Assembly: GCA_905221605.1 (NCBI GenBank)
Contig: CAJNDS010002114.1
Coordinates: forward strand, 567,632-631,631
Length of the DNA stretch: 64,000 bases
Origin: Symbiodinium natans
Lineage: Eukaryota > Sar > Dinophyceae > Suessiales > Symbiodiniaceae
Direction: 5' to 3'
Of the stretch, positions 45,401 to 54,913 are shown piece by piece. Every line of letters starts with the position of its first letter. Within the stretch, counting starts at the first letter, position 1. Both the position numbers and the translations under genes were made by a program. The notes under the pieces are model-generated. The model was not told the origin of the DNA. It did not search any database and worked only from the letters and a program-made list of their open reading frames with translations.

Positions 45401-45975
45401 CTTCAGCATTCAAAGCCAAGTGGGCGAGCATCATGAGCATCAGCCGCCCAGGCCTTCAGCATTCAAAGCCAAGTGGGCGAGCATCATGAGCATCAGCCGC
45501 CCTGGCCCTCAGCATTCAAAGACAAGCGGGCATGCATCATGATCATCAGCCGCCCCGGCCTTCAGCATTCAAAGCCAAGCGGGCGAGCATCATGAGCATC
45601 AGCCGCCCCGGCCTTCAGCATTCAAAGCCAAGCGGGCGAGCATCATGAGCATCAGCCGCCCAGGCCCTCAGCATTCAAAGCCAAGCGGGCGTGCATCATG
45701 AGCATCAGCCGCCCCTGCCTTCAGCATTCAAAGCCAAGCGGGCGAGCATTATGAGCATCAGCCGCCCGGGGCCTTCAGCATTCAAAGCCAAGCCGGCGAG
45801 CATCAAGCCGCCCAGGCGTTCAGCATTCAAGCCAAGCGGGCGAGCGTCACGAGCATGAGCCGCGGGCGAGCATCATGAGCATCAGCCGCCCAGGCCTTCA
45901 GGATTGAAAGCCAAGTGGGCGAGCATCATGAGCAACGGCCGCCAAGGCATTCAAAGCCAAGGCGTGAGAGCATTA
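42406..45975. repeat. 53-bp minisatellite, about 67 copies
   Basis: The unit runs AGCATTCAAAGCCAAGCGGG, CGAGCATCATGAGCATCAG, CCGCCCAGGCCTTC. Common variants: CCTGGCCCTC for CAGGCCTTC, CAGGAGC for CATGAGC, AAACAAAGCCAAGTGGG, and AAGCAGG. Several units are shortened (near 42553, 42617, 42765, 43170, 43622, 45048). Groups of variant units recur, showing higher-order duplication. Fifty-three is not a multiple of three, so the reading frame rotates with each unit. The unit contains an internal doublet of GAGCATCA. Confidence 0.98.
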
Positions 45976-46072
45976 ACTGCACTCTCCACTTCCGAAACCC
46001 CACAGGCCACAAACTCATACTAGACCAGATATGAGGTCGCTCATCCACTCACGAGTTTTTGTTTGTCGGCAG

Positions 46073-46273
46073 GAGAGCGAACAACAGCAAGAAACCACAG
46101 GAAGAGGAAACCCCAAGCAACAAGAATCATTTCTTCGTGATTTGTTCTTGCGCTTGCTCCAGGGTATTATGTGGTGGTCTTTGCTCTGCATGAATAAAAT
46201 GAACAGATGGATGCGCTACCGCAAATCCATTCATATCTCAGGCTACCACGTGAAGCATTCTAGGATTGCTTGA
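46073..46273 (+). CDS. Putative terminal exon, unknown function
   Basis: A pyrimidine-rich stretch ending TTTTTGTTTGTCGGCAG (to 46072) is followed by 66 codons reading ESEQQQETTGRGNPKQQESF, then LRDLFLRLLQGIMWWSLLCM and a basic tail, to TGA 46271-46273. Polar Gln/Glu, then a hydrophobic helix (about residues 21-40), then Arg/Lys/His. That order suits a membrane-anchored tail with a positive cytosolic end. The upstream exon would lie in or beyond the minisatellite and was not found. No family recognised. Confidence 0.4.
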   Translation, partial: ESEQQQETTGRGNPKQQESFLRDLFLRLLQGIMWWSLLCMNKMNRWMRYRKSIHISGYHVKHSRIA

Positions 46274-46327
46274 AAGGTAGCACGTTGAACTAGTGAACAT
46301 GGGGCCCATGGGGTCTCAGAGCTGAAT

Positions 46328-46708
46328 CTAATTCACGGTTCTGCTTGTCTTCCTCCTTGACACGCAACTTTCTACCAACGAGCTTTGGAAAGGCATTTGA
46401 CAACAACCATGACAGGCTATGAAAGAATTCTCAGATTTGTTACAGCATAATATTCCCTCGAAGCGGAACTGATGATCTTTGAAGGTTTCTAGTGAACTTT
46501 CCAGGGTGGTGTGATCGCTCTCGCACCAGTCACTTTCCGGCGTGTTCATAATCTTCAACTGGTATTTCGTGAGGAACAATTCTAGCTTAAACTCCCCAAA
46601 GGACCATTGGAAGATAGCCAGCAAACCGACACGTTGGATGCCAAACATTGGGCAGCTCAGGCTGATCGAACTTGATCGAAACAGCTTGGGCTGCCCGCGT
46701 TTGTGCAT
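46328..46708 (-). CDS. Uncharacterised coding-like frame, 126 aa
   Basis: The minus-strand chain includes FQWSFGEFKLELFLTKYQLK and ESDHTTLESSLETFKDHQFR, then a Cys-rich stretch (ILCCNK...CHGCCQ) and a basic C-terminus. Composition is very protein-like, though codons are less G/C-biased than in neighbours. The plus strand is partly open (46542-46784). No splice sites were identified. Cys spacing C-x-x-C-C is suggestive but not enough to name a metal-binding domain. Confidence 0.33.
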   Translation of the reverse strand: MHKRGQPKLFRSSSISLSCPMFGIQRVGLLAIFQWSFGEFKLELFLTKYQLKIMNTPESDWCESDHTTLESSLETFKDHQFRFEGILCCNKSENSFIACHGCCQMPFQSSLVESCVSRRKTSRTVN

Positions 46709-46734
46709 CCAAATACTCGGTTTTCTGGAATTAA

Positions 46735-46947
46735 ATGCACTCCTTCTTCATGGGAACAGCATTTCTGGGTTTTGTTACCTGTAGAACAACATTAGCTGCC
46801 GGAGGCCTGAGTGCTGACAGTGACAAATCCCATCTGTTCATCGAATTACGTTTAAAACATAGGGTACACAAGCACAAGGTAGAATTTTTCAAGATGAAGA
46901 TGCTGAAGAAGTATCGCCAGAAGACAAATGGGACACCGTTTCAATGA
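46735..46947 (+). CDS. Uncharacterised small protein with N-terminal hydrophobic segment
   Basis: ATG 46735 opens MHSFFMGTAFLGFVTCRTTL, a possible signal peptide. It is followed by GLSADSDKSHLFIELRLKHR and a strongly basic C-terminal half (VHKHKVEFFKMKMLKKYRQK), ending with TGA at 46945-46947. An in-frame acceptor or other start is possible because the first 20 residues are the least certain. Convergent with the minus-strand candidate at 46328-46708. No family recognised. Confidence 0.3.
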   Translation: MHSFFMGTAFLGFVTCRTTLAAGGLSADSDKSHLFIELRLKHRVHKHKVEFFKMKMLKKYRQKTNGTPFQ

Positions 46948-47416
46948 AGAAAGCCTAAACACTACCCATCGCTTCTTTACTTAAGAAAACCATACAAACA
47001 GTTGTGATTATGAACAATGCACCGGCGGCAGCATGTGCGATTTGTTTGCCCTCCAGTCCCACAAGGTCCCGCCGTAGCCCTGCGGCAGACGCAAGCCCAC
47101 ACTCGGTTGCTACCCTTTAGACTGCTCCCGCATGGCTTGGCTCCGACAGCGCCTACTCGTAGCAGGTTGCCCACCACGAGCTACCCGTGGAACAGGCTTC
47201 TGTGAGGGGGCGGCTTGCAACTCAAGCCCTGGCATTGAAAAAAGGTAATTTGGAGGTTGACAGGGTTGTGAAATTCGGTCTAGCCACCTAGCCATCAAAA
47301 GTCGTAGGTTCAGGGTTGTTTCGTCTTGGAACCAGTGGTTTAGGCGTCCGCACACTTCGTCGCTGTAAAAGATATGGCGCGTTCATGATGTTGGTGGCTG
47401 AGCGTGGGGCGGGGTT

Positions 47417-47447
<31 letters not shown>

Positions 47448-47822
47448 GTTTGTCACAGCTGGAATCTTTTGACATTGGAGATGTTGGGTGTACGGTTGTT
47501 CTGCTGGTATTGGAGTTCCTTGTCTCAAAAGCACAGAAAGGTATGCGGCGGTATGCGGTTAGGTTGTGTCCCACTTTGGGTCTTATTGCCGCAGTAGTCT
47601 TAATTAGGTTGTGCTTCAAGGCTGCTCTATTGAATTCCGCTGCTGGTTCTGGCAGTTGACTTGTACTAGGTTCAGAGTCTTTCAAGACCTGAAAGGACGC
47701 ATGTGTTTCTCGCCAAGACCTGCAGAGAATGTACTGCACGTGCGTTCCAGCTTCCCCAATGGCACAAGACGCCGGTTTTCGGTTCTTGGTTGAAGACAAG
47801 CAGCCGCACCCGAACGGCATTT
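46948..47822. other. Stretch without a defensible gene
   Basis: It contains a GT microsatellite (47419-47449) and overlapping weak frames on both strands (47383-47832 minus, 47611-47793 plus). Nothing decides between them. Confidence 0.45.
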
Positions 47823-48171
47823 TCAGCTCCACGCTGAAGTCCAGACTTTGAACTCGAAACCCAAGCCGCTACCACCCTCCTTGAACTTCCACGCCCCTTC
47901 ATCATCAGCCTCTACCAAAACTGTAATACCAGCAGCATGCAGGCGTTCGTTCCACCTGCTGCTCCCATGGATGATGAGGTGCGGGGTTTTGTCGCAGCCA
48001 CGTTGTTCGAATTGTCCGACGTGCTTATGGCTCTTGTAAAAAAAGGGCTGATTGTGGGTGATCTTAGCAGCTGGCCTGATGCAAATCTCCAAGCGGTGTC
48101 CCATACCCCCTGAAAAGTCCACAACGATGCAGACTTTTTGCTGTCCTGGCAAAGCGAAGCGGCTTGTTTGA
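47823..48171 (-). CDS. Coding-like C-terminal segment, unknown function
   Basis: The part from about 48171 down to the stop at 47823 reads QQKVCIVVDFSGGMGHRLEI, then HLIIHGSSRWNERLHAAGIT, VLVEADDEGAWKFKEGGSGL and GFEFKVWTSAWS. The closing GSGxGFEFKV loosely resembles the end of beta-sandwich modules found in large alveolate E3-ligase-like proteins, where a WGFxFxV strand is typical; this is a weak analogy from memory. The frame stays open to 48425, but that upstream part is unconvincing, and the two other minus frames are open as well. Confidence 0.25.
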
Positions 48172-48205
48172 GTGCAAGTACATGTACCGCATAAGCAGTC
48201 TTTGA

Positions 48206-48724
48206 TTGACACCTCCCAACCCAGGTACATACACAGTGCCCAACTCGCATTCGGCCCACGCCTTGGCAGGCAGTTTGGGAGGCCGAGCGGGCGGCCCTTC
48301 TCTGCAAGGCGCACGGTCTGGAATTTGGGGCGTGGACCTTGGGCCCAGAACGACATCAAAACTATCCAAGCACCCAGCTTGCCGTCTTCAACTGAAGGGG
48401 GTTTGCAGACCTGGTGAAGCAGCACATGGGCGGGCGCACGAGCTTGCGTCGAGGAACGCCCATCCAGAAGAATTGCTTCAAAACGCGGTGAATCTGTTCA
48501 AGGCAAGCCAAGCCGCACCTAAACAAATTATAAACCCTTGCACTTGCACCCCCAAACAGCTCTCAAGAAAAGAAAACAAAGAAGCTTCCACTCGCAGCCA
48601 AGCCAAACCCGGAGCCAAACCAAAAGCCAAGCTGCACCTAAGAAACGAAAAAGACCTCCGCCGTCTGCCAGGAGCTGGACCCCTGGCCACGGCCTACGTC
48701 GAGGAAGTTTCCGCCCCACACTGA
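48206..48724 (+). CDS. Uncharacterised coding-like frame, 172 aa
   Basis: The second half is the better part: GEAAHGRAHELASRNAHPEE, LLQNAVNLFKASQAAPKQII, then a basic Ser/Lys/Ala region including AKPGAKPKAK, and a final YVEEVSAPH before TGA. Codons are mostly G/C-ending. A second plus frame (48538-48768) contains a PKKRKR nuclear-localisation-like string and competes for the same bases. The first half overlaps minus-strand frames and may not be coding. No family recognised. Confidence 0.3.
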   Translation: MTPPNPGTYTVPNSHSAHALAGSLGGRAGGPSLQGARSGIWGVDLGPRTTSKLSKHPACRLQLKGVCRPGEAAHGRAHELASRNAHPEELLQNAVNLFKASQAAPKQIINPCTCTPKQLSRKENKEASTRSQAKPGAKPKAKLHLRNEKDLRRLPGAGPLATAYVEEVSAPH

Positions 48725-48972
48725 GGGGCGTTTGGGGGAGTTGGGGTGCTGGCGTGTTGTATTTCTAACACGTTGCAGAGTTCCTGACTTGGCATGGCAG
48801 GATTTTGTGCTTTGGGCTGGAGGTTGAAGCAGCTAGCCGCAACATAAGTTGAAGTACAGGGGCCGTCTGCCCAAGTGCCCTGTGCGGCCACAAGTCTCGA
48901 TTCCGACGCGTCCCAGCTTCTCCAAAACATATCATGCAAGACGAGCATCCAAAATCGAACTGAGTCTGGGCG

Positions 48973-49209
48973 TTGACACGCCCCCACACGTTCGTGGCCT
49001 CCACTTGGACGAACACAGCCTTATTCGCCCACGATTCTCGCGCCCATGCAGCATCCGAGGGGAGTTATGCTGAGATCACTGTCCGACTGCAAATCACCAA
49101 GCATGACCGGGCAGCCGAAGCTTTGCAAGCAGAGCCTGATTTTTATGAAAGGCGGCACTTGTTGACAATCAATCCAGCTCGAGCAGATTCTGGAACTCGT
49201 TCTCCTTGA
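48973..49209 (+). CDS. Putative terminal exon, unknown function
   Basis: The frame reads HTFVASTWTNTALFAHDSRA, then GSYAEITVRLQITKHDRAAE and ALQAEPDFYERRHLL, ending at TGA 49207-49209. Codons end mainly in G or C and the alternation is protein-like. An upstream TGA (just before 48964) and an AG suggest that an exon begins near there. No membrane segment or known motif is visible. Confidence 0.33.
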   Translation: MTRPHTFVASTWTNTALFAHDSRAHAASEGSYAEITVRLQITKHDRAAEALQAEPDFYERRHLLTINPARADSGTRSP

Positions 49210-51340
49210 AGGGCATTGCGCAAAACACAGCAGCACGTTCAAAGCTCAAAGGGTGAGCGAGTTCGAGCACCACCACGGTATTGCCGAGAATTTCGCAACC
49301 GGCGAATTTGAGTGCCACGTATTTGCGAGGGTTCGCGACCGGTAACTTGATGGCTCTGAACAGCCGTCTAAAGTGCCCTTTTTAGCAGTCTCGAAAGGAC
49401 TCCAACGATACCGCCAGGGCCCCTCAATAAAATGCCATTGAGAAGCTTCCAAAAGCCTCGGAAACAGGCCAGGGAAATCCTCGCAACATCCAAGGTTTGC
49501 TCACTTCACAGCTATCTAACAGAAAGAAGAAGGGAGTGTTGCCAGCACGTTTTGCCTGAGGCCGCGTCTCCGTGAAGGCGCTGACCTTTGAGCATTCAGT
49601 ACCTTCGCTTCGGTACGTTTAGCCTGGAGTTCAACCCGGAGTTTAAAGGGTTCGAAGGGTGTTAGAATTTGTCGCCATGTGCTTAGATCTACTACACAAG
49701 ATTAGGCTGGGTTTTTTATGGCTTAGAACCTGTTTGAGATGTCGGCCTCAGTTGTCTTTTCCGTTAAGGTGTCAGGTTCGGATATTCAAACAAACCTGTT
49801 GGGGCACGTTCCCTGCGATGTGCGGTAGCAAGCCAAGGTGGGGTTGGGTTCCCGAGAGATGGAGGCTTAGGTCCGTGAGCATCTGTACGCTATGCTGCCC
49901 GGGTAGGCTGGGAGCGACCGCGACAACACGATGTTGCTGCCCCTTGCTTGCACGTAGTCCAGACGGGCCTCCGCAATCTCACCACCCAAATCCTACGTTC
50001 ATGAACCCTGAAAGATCATACCTAGTCCCTGACCTTGAATGGTTGACACTAAATCTGAAGACCTAGATCGAGCCCAACTCCAAAGACCTCATTCAAGTCC
50101 ATGCCAGACCTACAAATGTAAAATGCCAGTGTGTGCCCGAAAGAAAGGGGCGAGTTCCTCAGTCCACTACGGACCAACTGCCCTAAAATCGCAAAGTGCA
50201 GTCGTATTTGCGTCGGGAATCTGAGGGATACAACAATGCTGAACATGCCTGGGACCACTTTAAGTCAGACTTCAGACGTCAACCCTCTCAAAGAAAGGAA
50301 AGGAGCCGACTGAAACGTGTAGCACCCCCTCGGCTTCCCAGGACATCGTCGCGTCTCTGCACATGCTGGCGGAATGCTTTAAAATGCGCATGCTGGTGTT
50401 CTAGACTGACGTAGGGCCTATGTGTTTGGGACCGTCAGGGGATTCACAAGTCAGAACTGCGGCGCACCTATCCTGTGATGCTGCGCTTGCCATAAGGCAA
50501 AGTGTTCGATTGTTTTTCCGTCTCAGGCATGTGTAGGCTTCAGTGACGTCTTCAGCGCGGAGGCGTCACTGAGAAACAGTTGACTCTCAGACCAACTGCT
50601 CTGTTGTACGAGTACAGGCTCATTCAACCAGCAAATTTGCCTGGAGGCTAAGAGGGCTTTGCAGTCTTCGCATGTAGCCCTAGCCCTCCCGAATTCTGAT
50701 GCAAGCCGAAAGGACGATTCACTGAAGCCAAATGGCCAAACCTGAACTCATCCAAAGCGATTTCCAGGTCAAGGAACTTCACCCTTCAACCCGAGATTGA
50801 ATCACCTTGAGGGGAGTTCTGAGTTCCGGGCTTTGAGGTTGATCGGTGCAGGAGATTTGGGCCGTGTGACTGGAGCTGGACCGAAGTTTGAGTTTCTGGG
50901 TAGTTTGGGCACCTTGAACATCCTCAAGCGTGCTTCAAACCAATCTCAGCCTGCTTCTTACGCTTAAGGTCCCCCTGAACCCTAAACCACAGGCTCTGAA
51001 CTCTGCAGCCTTAAACCCCCTTGATCTGTGTAGCCATTTGCACGTTCAAAGAGCTTGGGCTTGAACATTCGGCCGTTTCGGTGCAGCTCTTAGCGACCAG
51101 ATTTCAGAGCTTTAGGTTTCAGCTTTGTTTTTTCGATTTGGTTGCCGACCAAGAGCAGGATCTAGCCGAATCTAATCCCAAGCTTCCTCAGCTGGTGTCA
51201 GAAGGAGAGGACTCTAGCCTCCTTCCCCACAGACAACAAGTTACCCCAAAACCCGCAAACTGAAGCGAACGCACAAAATCGCGAACGAAGAAACACCTGC
51301 TCTGAGCCTGAGGATCAAACCCAAACAGCGCTGTTTGAGG
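49210..51340. other. Stretch with weak candidates only
   Basis: Open frames at 49659-50066, 50196-50414 (includes EGYNNAEHAWDHFKSDFRRQ) and 51021-51263 (includes DLVADQEQDLAESNPKLPQL) read partly like protein but lack splice support. CCCTAAACC-type words occur near 50980. Otherwise I see nothing. Confidence 0.45.
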
Positions 51341-51927
51341 ATGCAGCGAGCACGAACATATTCGCACCGGCCGCTCAAGCTTGATGTTGTGGTCCGCTTT
51401 GCCTACATGTATGGGTTTGCTGACTTTTTGTTCTTTCGATCTATCCTGCCTGCGACGGCATTCTCAGCTTCTTTCCTGATCACCGGCGGTTTGCGCTCTT
51501 TGGCCACTTTGTTGGGGAAAGCATGCCCGGCGGTCCTTCATCTCCAGCCTGACAAAGCAGCTCCAGTGACCACAGGGCAAACCGTCGCGAGGGCCGCCGG
51601 CAGCCAATCCCAAGGTAAGCCAAGCGGCTGTAGCAATACCTCGCGGGGCACGTGTGCTACAATGAGCACCCCCCGCAGAACAGGGGAGGCCACCCCAGCG
51701 TGGGTTTGGGTTGGGGGGGTTGTCCATGCAGCGCATGCCAGCGTGAAGTTTGGCAGACACTGGTGTGCCGACAAACATGTGCAAAACGTGTCGTGGGTCC
51801 TTTTCAGGGGCCGGTGTGTATAGGAACTGCAGAATGTAGGGCTTTTTGGGCATTGGGTGTGCAGGGTGAGAGCAGAAAGCTTTTAGCAGGCAGGGTGGAG
51901 TGGCCTGAAAACCTTCTCTTTGACTGA
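51341..51927 (+). CDS. Putative two-exon gene, about 103 aa, membrane segment
   Basis: Exon 1 starts at ATG 51341 and reads MQRARTYSHRPLKLDVVVRF, then AYMYGFADFLFFRSILPATA, to donor CAAG/GTAAGC at 51615. Acceptor TTTTAGCAG ending 51889 gives a 275-bp intron with matching phase (G+GC = Gly) and a short last exon reading RVEWPENLLFD, then TGA at 51925-51927. A hydrophobic segment lies at about residues 19-50. Codons are strongly G/C-ending in exon 1. Translation through the donor would give a less convincing Gly/Trp/Val-rich tail. An in-frame TTG two codons earlier is not needed. Function unknown. Confidence 0.45.
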
Positions 51928-51973
51928 CCCATGAAGGGGCCCTGACAAACCCCACGACTGCACGTCATTCGAG

Positions 51974-52398
51974 GCACTCAGGCCCCCTTCCTCCGATAAA
52001 GCCCCTGAACCTCTGCGCCCAGAAGTCGAAAAACAGCATGACGAACACGACCCTGAAGCCCATGCCTCTTCGCGCCCCTTCCTTCTTCAGGACCCCCCCC
52101 CCCCAAGGAGTCGACACAGCCCGCAGGCCTACAACCTTCTCCAAAAAACGCAGCCCGCGACGCACAAGATCCAAACCAACAAGCCCCAAAAATAGATCTC
52201 AACCATCGCAACGGCCGAAAGACCCGAACACCAGCAAGCCCTAGCCCAGGGCATGGCGGAAGACACAGAGAATGCCGGGGCGTCGGTTGGGGCTTGGGTA
52301 AGCCGAGCTCGACTAAGATGAGTAACAAAGAGTCGATGAAGGACACCCTGGAAACGTTCTTGGTCACAAGAGTAGTTGCCACGCGTAGGACAGGTTGA
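51974..52398 (+). CDS. Coding-like region with frame break at a C run
   Basis: Before the run of 12 C (52093-52104) one frame reads SDKAPEPLRPEVEKQHDEHD, then PEAHASSRPFLLQD. After it a different frame reads PKESTQPAGLQPSPKNAARD, AQDPNQQAPKIDLNHRNGRK and, near the end, MSNKESMKDTLETFLVTRVV, then TGA 52396-52398. One more C (or two fewer) would join them into one Pro/Asp/Gln-rich, likely disordered chain. A GGTAAG donor-like site at about 52297 could end an exon. Either an assembly error, a pseudogene, or two unrelated frames. Confidence 0.28.
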
Positions 52399-52446
52399 GC
52401 AAGAGACTGGTTTCAAGTTGCTTCAGGTGCCTGAAGGGGAAGGGTG

Positions 52447-52562
52447 GTTGGTGTGTGTGTGTGTGCGCGTGTGTGTGGGTGTGTGTGTGTGTGTGTGTGT
52501 CTGTGAGTGAGTGAGTGAGTGAGTGAGTGTGTGAGTGTGTGAGTGTGTGAGTGTGTGAGCTT
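52447..52562. repeat. Compound GT / GTGA / GTGTGAGT microsatellite
   Basis: GT runs with CG and GG interruptions (52447-52500), GTGA tetramers (52503-52527), then GTGTGAGT octamers to about 52562. Confidence 0.95.
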
Positions 52563-52563
52563 G

Positions 52564-52688
52564 GGTTTGGGAGGCTATCGCGAATCTTGCTGTACTCAGG
52601 TTCAACGAGACAGGCCTTCACAATTTCAAAATGGTCAATTGCTGAGTAGAGCATTCTGACGACTTGGTTTATTGTAGGCAGCAATTGC
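52564..52688 (-). CDS. Putative exon, unknown function
   Basis: On the minus strand, TTTCCCAG (acceptor, 52689-52690) is followed by a frame reading QLLPTINQVVRMLYSAIDHF, then EIVKACLVEPEYSKIRDSLP and NPSS before running into the microsatellite at 52562. The chain looks helical and hydrophobic-polar patterned, as in a globular protein. A downstream donor was not found; the exon may end at GAGTAC or continue to the repeat edge. No family recognised. Confidence 0.35.
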
Positions 52689-52863
52689 CTGGGAAATTCT
52701 TAATGAGCTGAACGGTGGAATCGAACCGTGTTTTGGCCGTTTTGCAATATTAAGTTTGTATGTATTGTGCATTGAGTCTTTTAATGCATTTGCCATGAAT
52801 ATTTTCATCAGTATGTAAAAATTGTGTACTCTTTAGTACTTAACATTTTGGCCAGTGAAAGCA

Positions 52864-53109
52864 CTAGGTGCCTAGGGCAAGGCACGATTTGCCTGGCGAA
52901 GCCTTAAAATCCAAACTTTCCCTGAGGCTTCTCCCGAAAATCTTGCTTTTTTTGTCAATTTGATTGTTGGATTGTGGGTTCTGCTGGTAGACACACTTCC
53001 GCGCTTCTGGCAAAGCTGTGCATTTCTGGGTGTGCCTACGCGAATTGTGCTCTTCTAAACATGATAAACAGCTGGCATTGTATCTAGTTCTTCCGCATGG
53101 AATCAACAT
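52864..53109 (-). CDS. Uncharacterised Cys-rich small protein or exon
   Basis: The minus-strand frame opens MLIPCGRTRYNASCLSCLEE, continues HNSRRHTQKCTALPEARKC and turns basic to the TAG at 52864. Cys and His spacing (C-x8-C-x2-C-x5-H-x4-H-x3-C-x8-C) would suit a metal-binding fold, but no named finger fits. It lies between two other minus-strand candidates, possibly as exons of one gene. Confidence 0.28.
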   Translation of the reverse strand: MLIPCGRTRYNASCLSCLEEHNSRRHTQKCTALPEARKCVYQQNPQSNNQIDKKSKIFGRSLRESLDFKASPGKSCLALGT

Positions 53110-53125
53110 GCTTTTGAATTTATTC

Positions 53126-53335
53126 TCAGGTTTGATTCACATTGTCGCTGTGTCTGGCACAAAAAACGACTACCAATAAAACAACCAGCCACAGACTAAC
53201 CAAATGCCAATAAGACAAAAAGTATTGCCAATAAACACAATTCTCAAGAATTGTTGGGAACAGGTTTGATAATGCCTCACCCCCAAAAGTTTCCGGCATG
53301 TTTGTCTTTTGGTTGTTTTTGGCGTCGTTACCCAC
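53126..53335 (-). CDS. Uncharacterised small protein with one membrane segment
   Basis: From an internal ATG the chain reads MPETFGGEALSNLFPTILEN, then a strongly hydrophobic stretch including LVSLWLVVLLVVVFCA and a short polar tail to TGA 53126. That fits a C-terminally anchored membrane protein. The plus strand here car­ries several CCAATAA words. Order on the minus strand: this frame, then 52864-53109, then 52564-52688. A shared gene is possible but no junctions were matched. Confidence 0.28.
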   Translation of the reverse strand: MGNDAKNNQKTNMPETFGGEALSNLFPTILENCVYWQYFLSYWHLVSLWLVVLLVVVFCARHSDNVNQT

Positions 53336-54130
53336 CGTCGATGTGGGGCTTTAAGCCAACCATGCTCCCTCGCCTCCTCGGTGTCCCTTCCAGGTCTCCT
53401 GGACCTGGTCCCTGGAGTGCCCAGCTGCAGAGAAGCCCGCAGAGAGTCCCGGCGAGTATCCTTGGAGTACCCACTCCCAGGGAAGGCCGCAAGAGTTCTG
53501 CCAAGAATTTTCCATGGAGAGTCCCGCGACAGAAGCCCCTCGTCAGGTAGCTGTACGGTGGGGAAGACCGAAGTAAAATGATGCTCTGGCCTGGCGTTTT
53601 GTTTATTGTGATGTTTGGTGGTGGTTTTGTTTGCCGTGTTTTTGCCTCCAATTTTTCTGCAAAATAAGAAGACCTGCTTCCATAGTCAGTGAGCACACAA
53701 GCAGGCATGCAATCAAAAAACGTGAACAGATGCGGTACATGCAGCCGTGCTTGCTGGGCTTTGAGCCTTTATCATGAGGTTGTGGTTACAAGGTTCGAGA
53801 CCTTCTAATTGCCTTCTATAATCAAGTCGAGAGGCCTTAGGTCTCCCGACTGTCTGGCTGCTCCAGGGCTTTGGGCTTCTCTTCCTGACGGCCTTGTTGC
53901 AGAAAAACCCTTAGCCAGTGGCAGACTAACCAGTCAGGCCCCCATCTCGAGAGTGTGATGCCCCTAAGCCATGCAGCTCCAGAGGCCTGGTTAGTGGACA
54001 TGATCATTCAGCCGCGGCCAAAGATTTTGGCTTTATGGCATGTAGAGTTTGTGTAGTCTTTGCGAGTTTTTGTTTAAGAATCCGCCTCCAAACAGCAGCA
54101 TCCTAGTGCGAAGGGTTTGTGGGATCACCG
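53336..54130. other. Stretch without a defensible gene
   Basis: The block 53370-53550 repeats GAGTNCCC-type words (GGAGTGCCCA, GAGAGTCCCG, GGAGTACCCA, GAGAGTCCCG) at loose spacing, which keeps frames open on both strands (53251-53550 plus, 53328-53708 minus). Confidence 0.45.
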
Positions 54131-54704
54131 ATGTCTCTGCGCCTATGGCTTGAGTACTTGGGTAAGTCACTCTCCCTCTCTCTCTCTGTGGTGTTTCCTG
54201 TGGAAGTGCTTATCCATAGCTTGCGCCTTCAACTGGGAGCCAACATACGTAGGCATAGGTGCCAGACCCCGACAAGCGCCCCAGCACCAATGCGGCTGAG
54301 GATCATCCATTCGCCAACGTGGAACGACCCATTGAATGCATTCGTGGCAGAGACTCGGTTGCAGCGACATGGGCTTGGCAAACCCAAAAGCGCGAAGACC
54401 GAAATTTGCAAAGCTCAAGAGTTCGGGCTCAGGGCCCATCTGACAGGTTCGGATCCCTGTTCTTGGGACTTGTTAGGGGGGGTTTCTTGTAGCTCTTAGG
54501 TGCTGGGGTGCTGACTTGGGTGGCGTACGGCCCTGGCTCTGCTTAGGGAGTAGGGGTGGCAGCAGCTTTGCAAAGGAGAAGTGTGTTGCGTTTGACAACC
54601 TCGAGGAGGAGATGAAGCATGAGTGCCGTCCAAGATCTCAGGGCTCAGATTTTCAGGCTCCAAGTCCAAGTATTGGATGTTGCAAATTTGGCAGTGGTCG
54701 TTAG
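54131..54704 (+). CDS. Putative three-exon gene, about 117 aa, unknown function
   Basis: Exon 1 (54131-54161) reads MSLRLWLEYL and ends at the strong donor TTGG/GTAAGT. Acceptor GCCAG (to 54265) restores phase (G+AC = Asp). Exon 2 (54266-54446) reads PDKRPSTNAAEDHPFANVER, then PIECIRGRDSVAATWAWQTQ and KREDRNLQSSRVRAQ. Donor ACAG/GTTCGG at 54447 and acceptor GGCAG (54562, or CAGCAG 54565) again keep phase (AG+C = Ser). Exon 3 reads FAKEKCVAFDNLEEEMKHEC, then RPRSQGSDFQAPSP, to TAG 54702-54704. Three junctions agreeing in phase is the main support. A competing frame in exon 2 (MRLRIIHSPTWNDPLNAFVA) is also open. The product is hydrophilic and probably soluble. Confidence 0.5.
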
Positions 54705-54913
54705 TAGTCAGTTGTACTTGGATTTAGTTTCTCCGAGCTGAAGTGCCCTAAACTTTCTAACGTTGACTCAAGCACATGCGGAAATTTTCGGAAACAGGGT
54801 TGGCCCGGGATACTTCAGCCGCGACGGTTCGAACCGCTGAGCTGGTGGAAAGCTTCCGGTCGGGTTTAGGGCTTTGCTCTCCTCTCCCAATCTCTCCTCA
54901 CCAAGTTTCTCAG

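Noticed and set aside
42406-45975. CRISPR-like regular array
   Set aside because: Units are contiguous with no unique spacers, and the context is eukaryotic. It is a minisatellite.
47912-48369. Two further minus-strand frames overlapping 47823-48171
   Set aside because: They compete for the same bases; only the segment ending at 47823 has a convincing C-terminal part, and that remains weak.
53780-53805. tRNA B box, GGTTCGAGACC
   Set aside because: No cloverleaf can be drawn around it.
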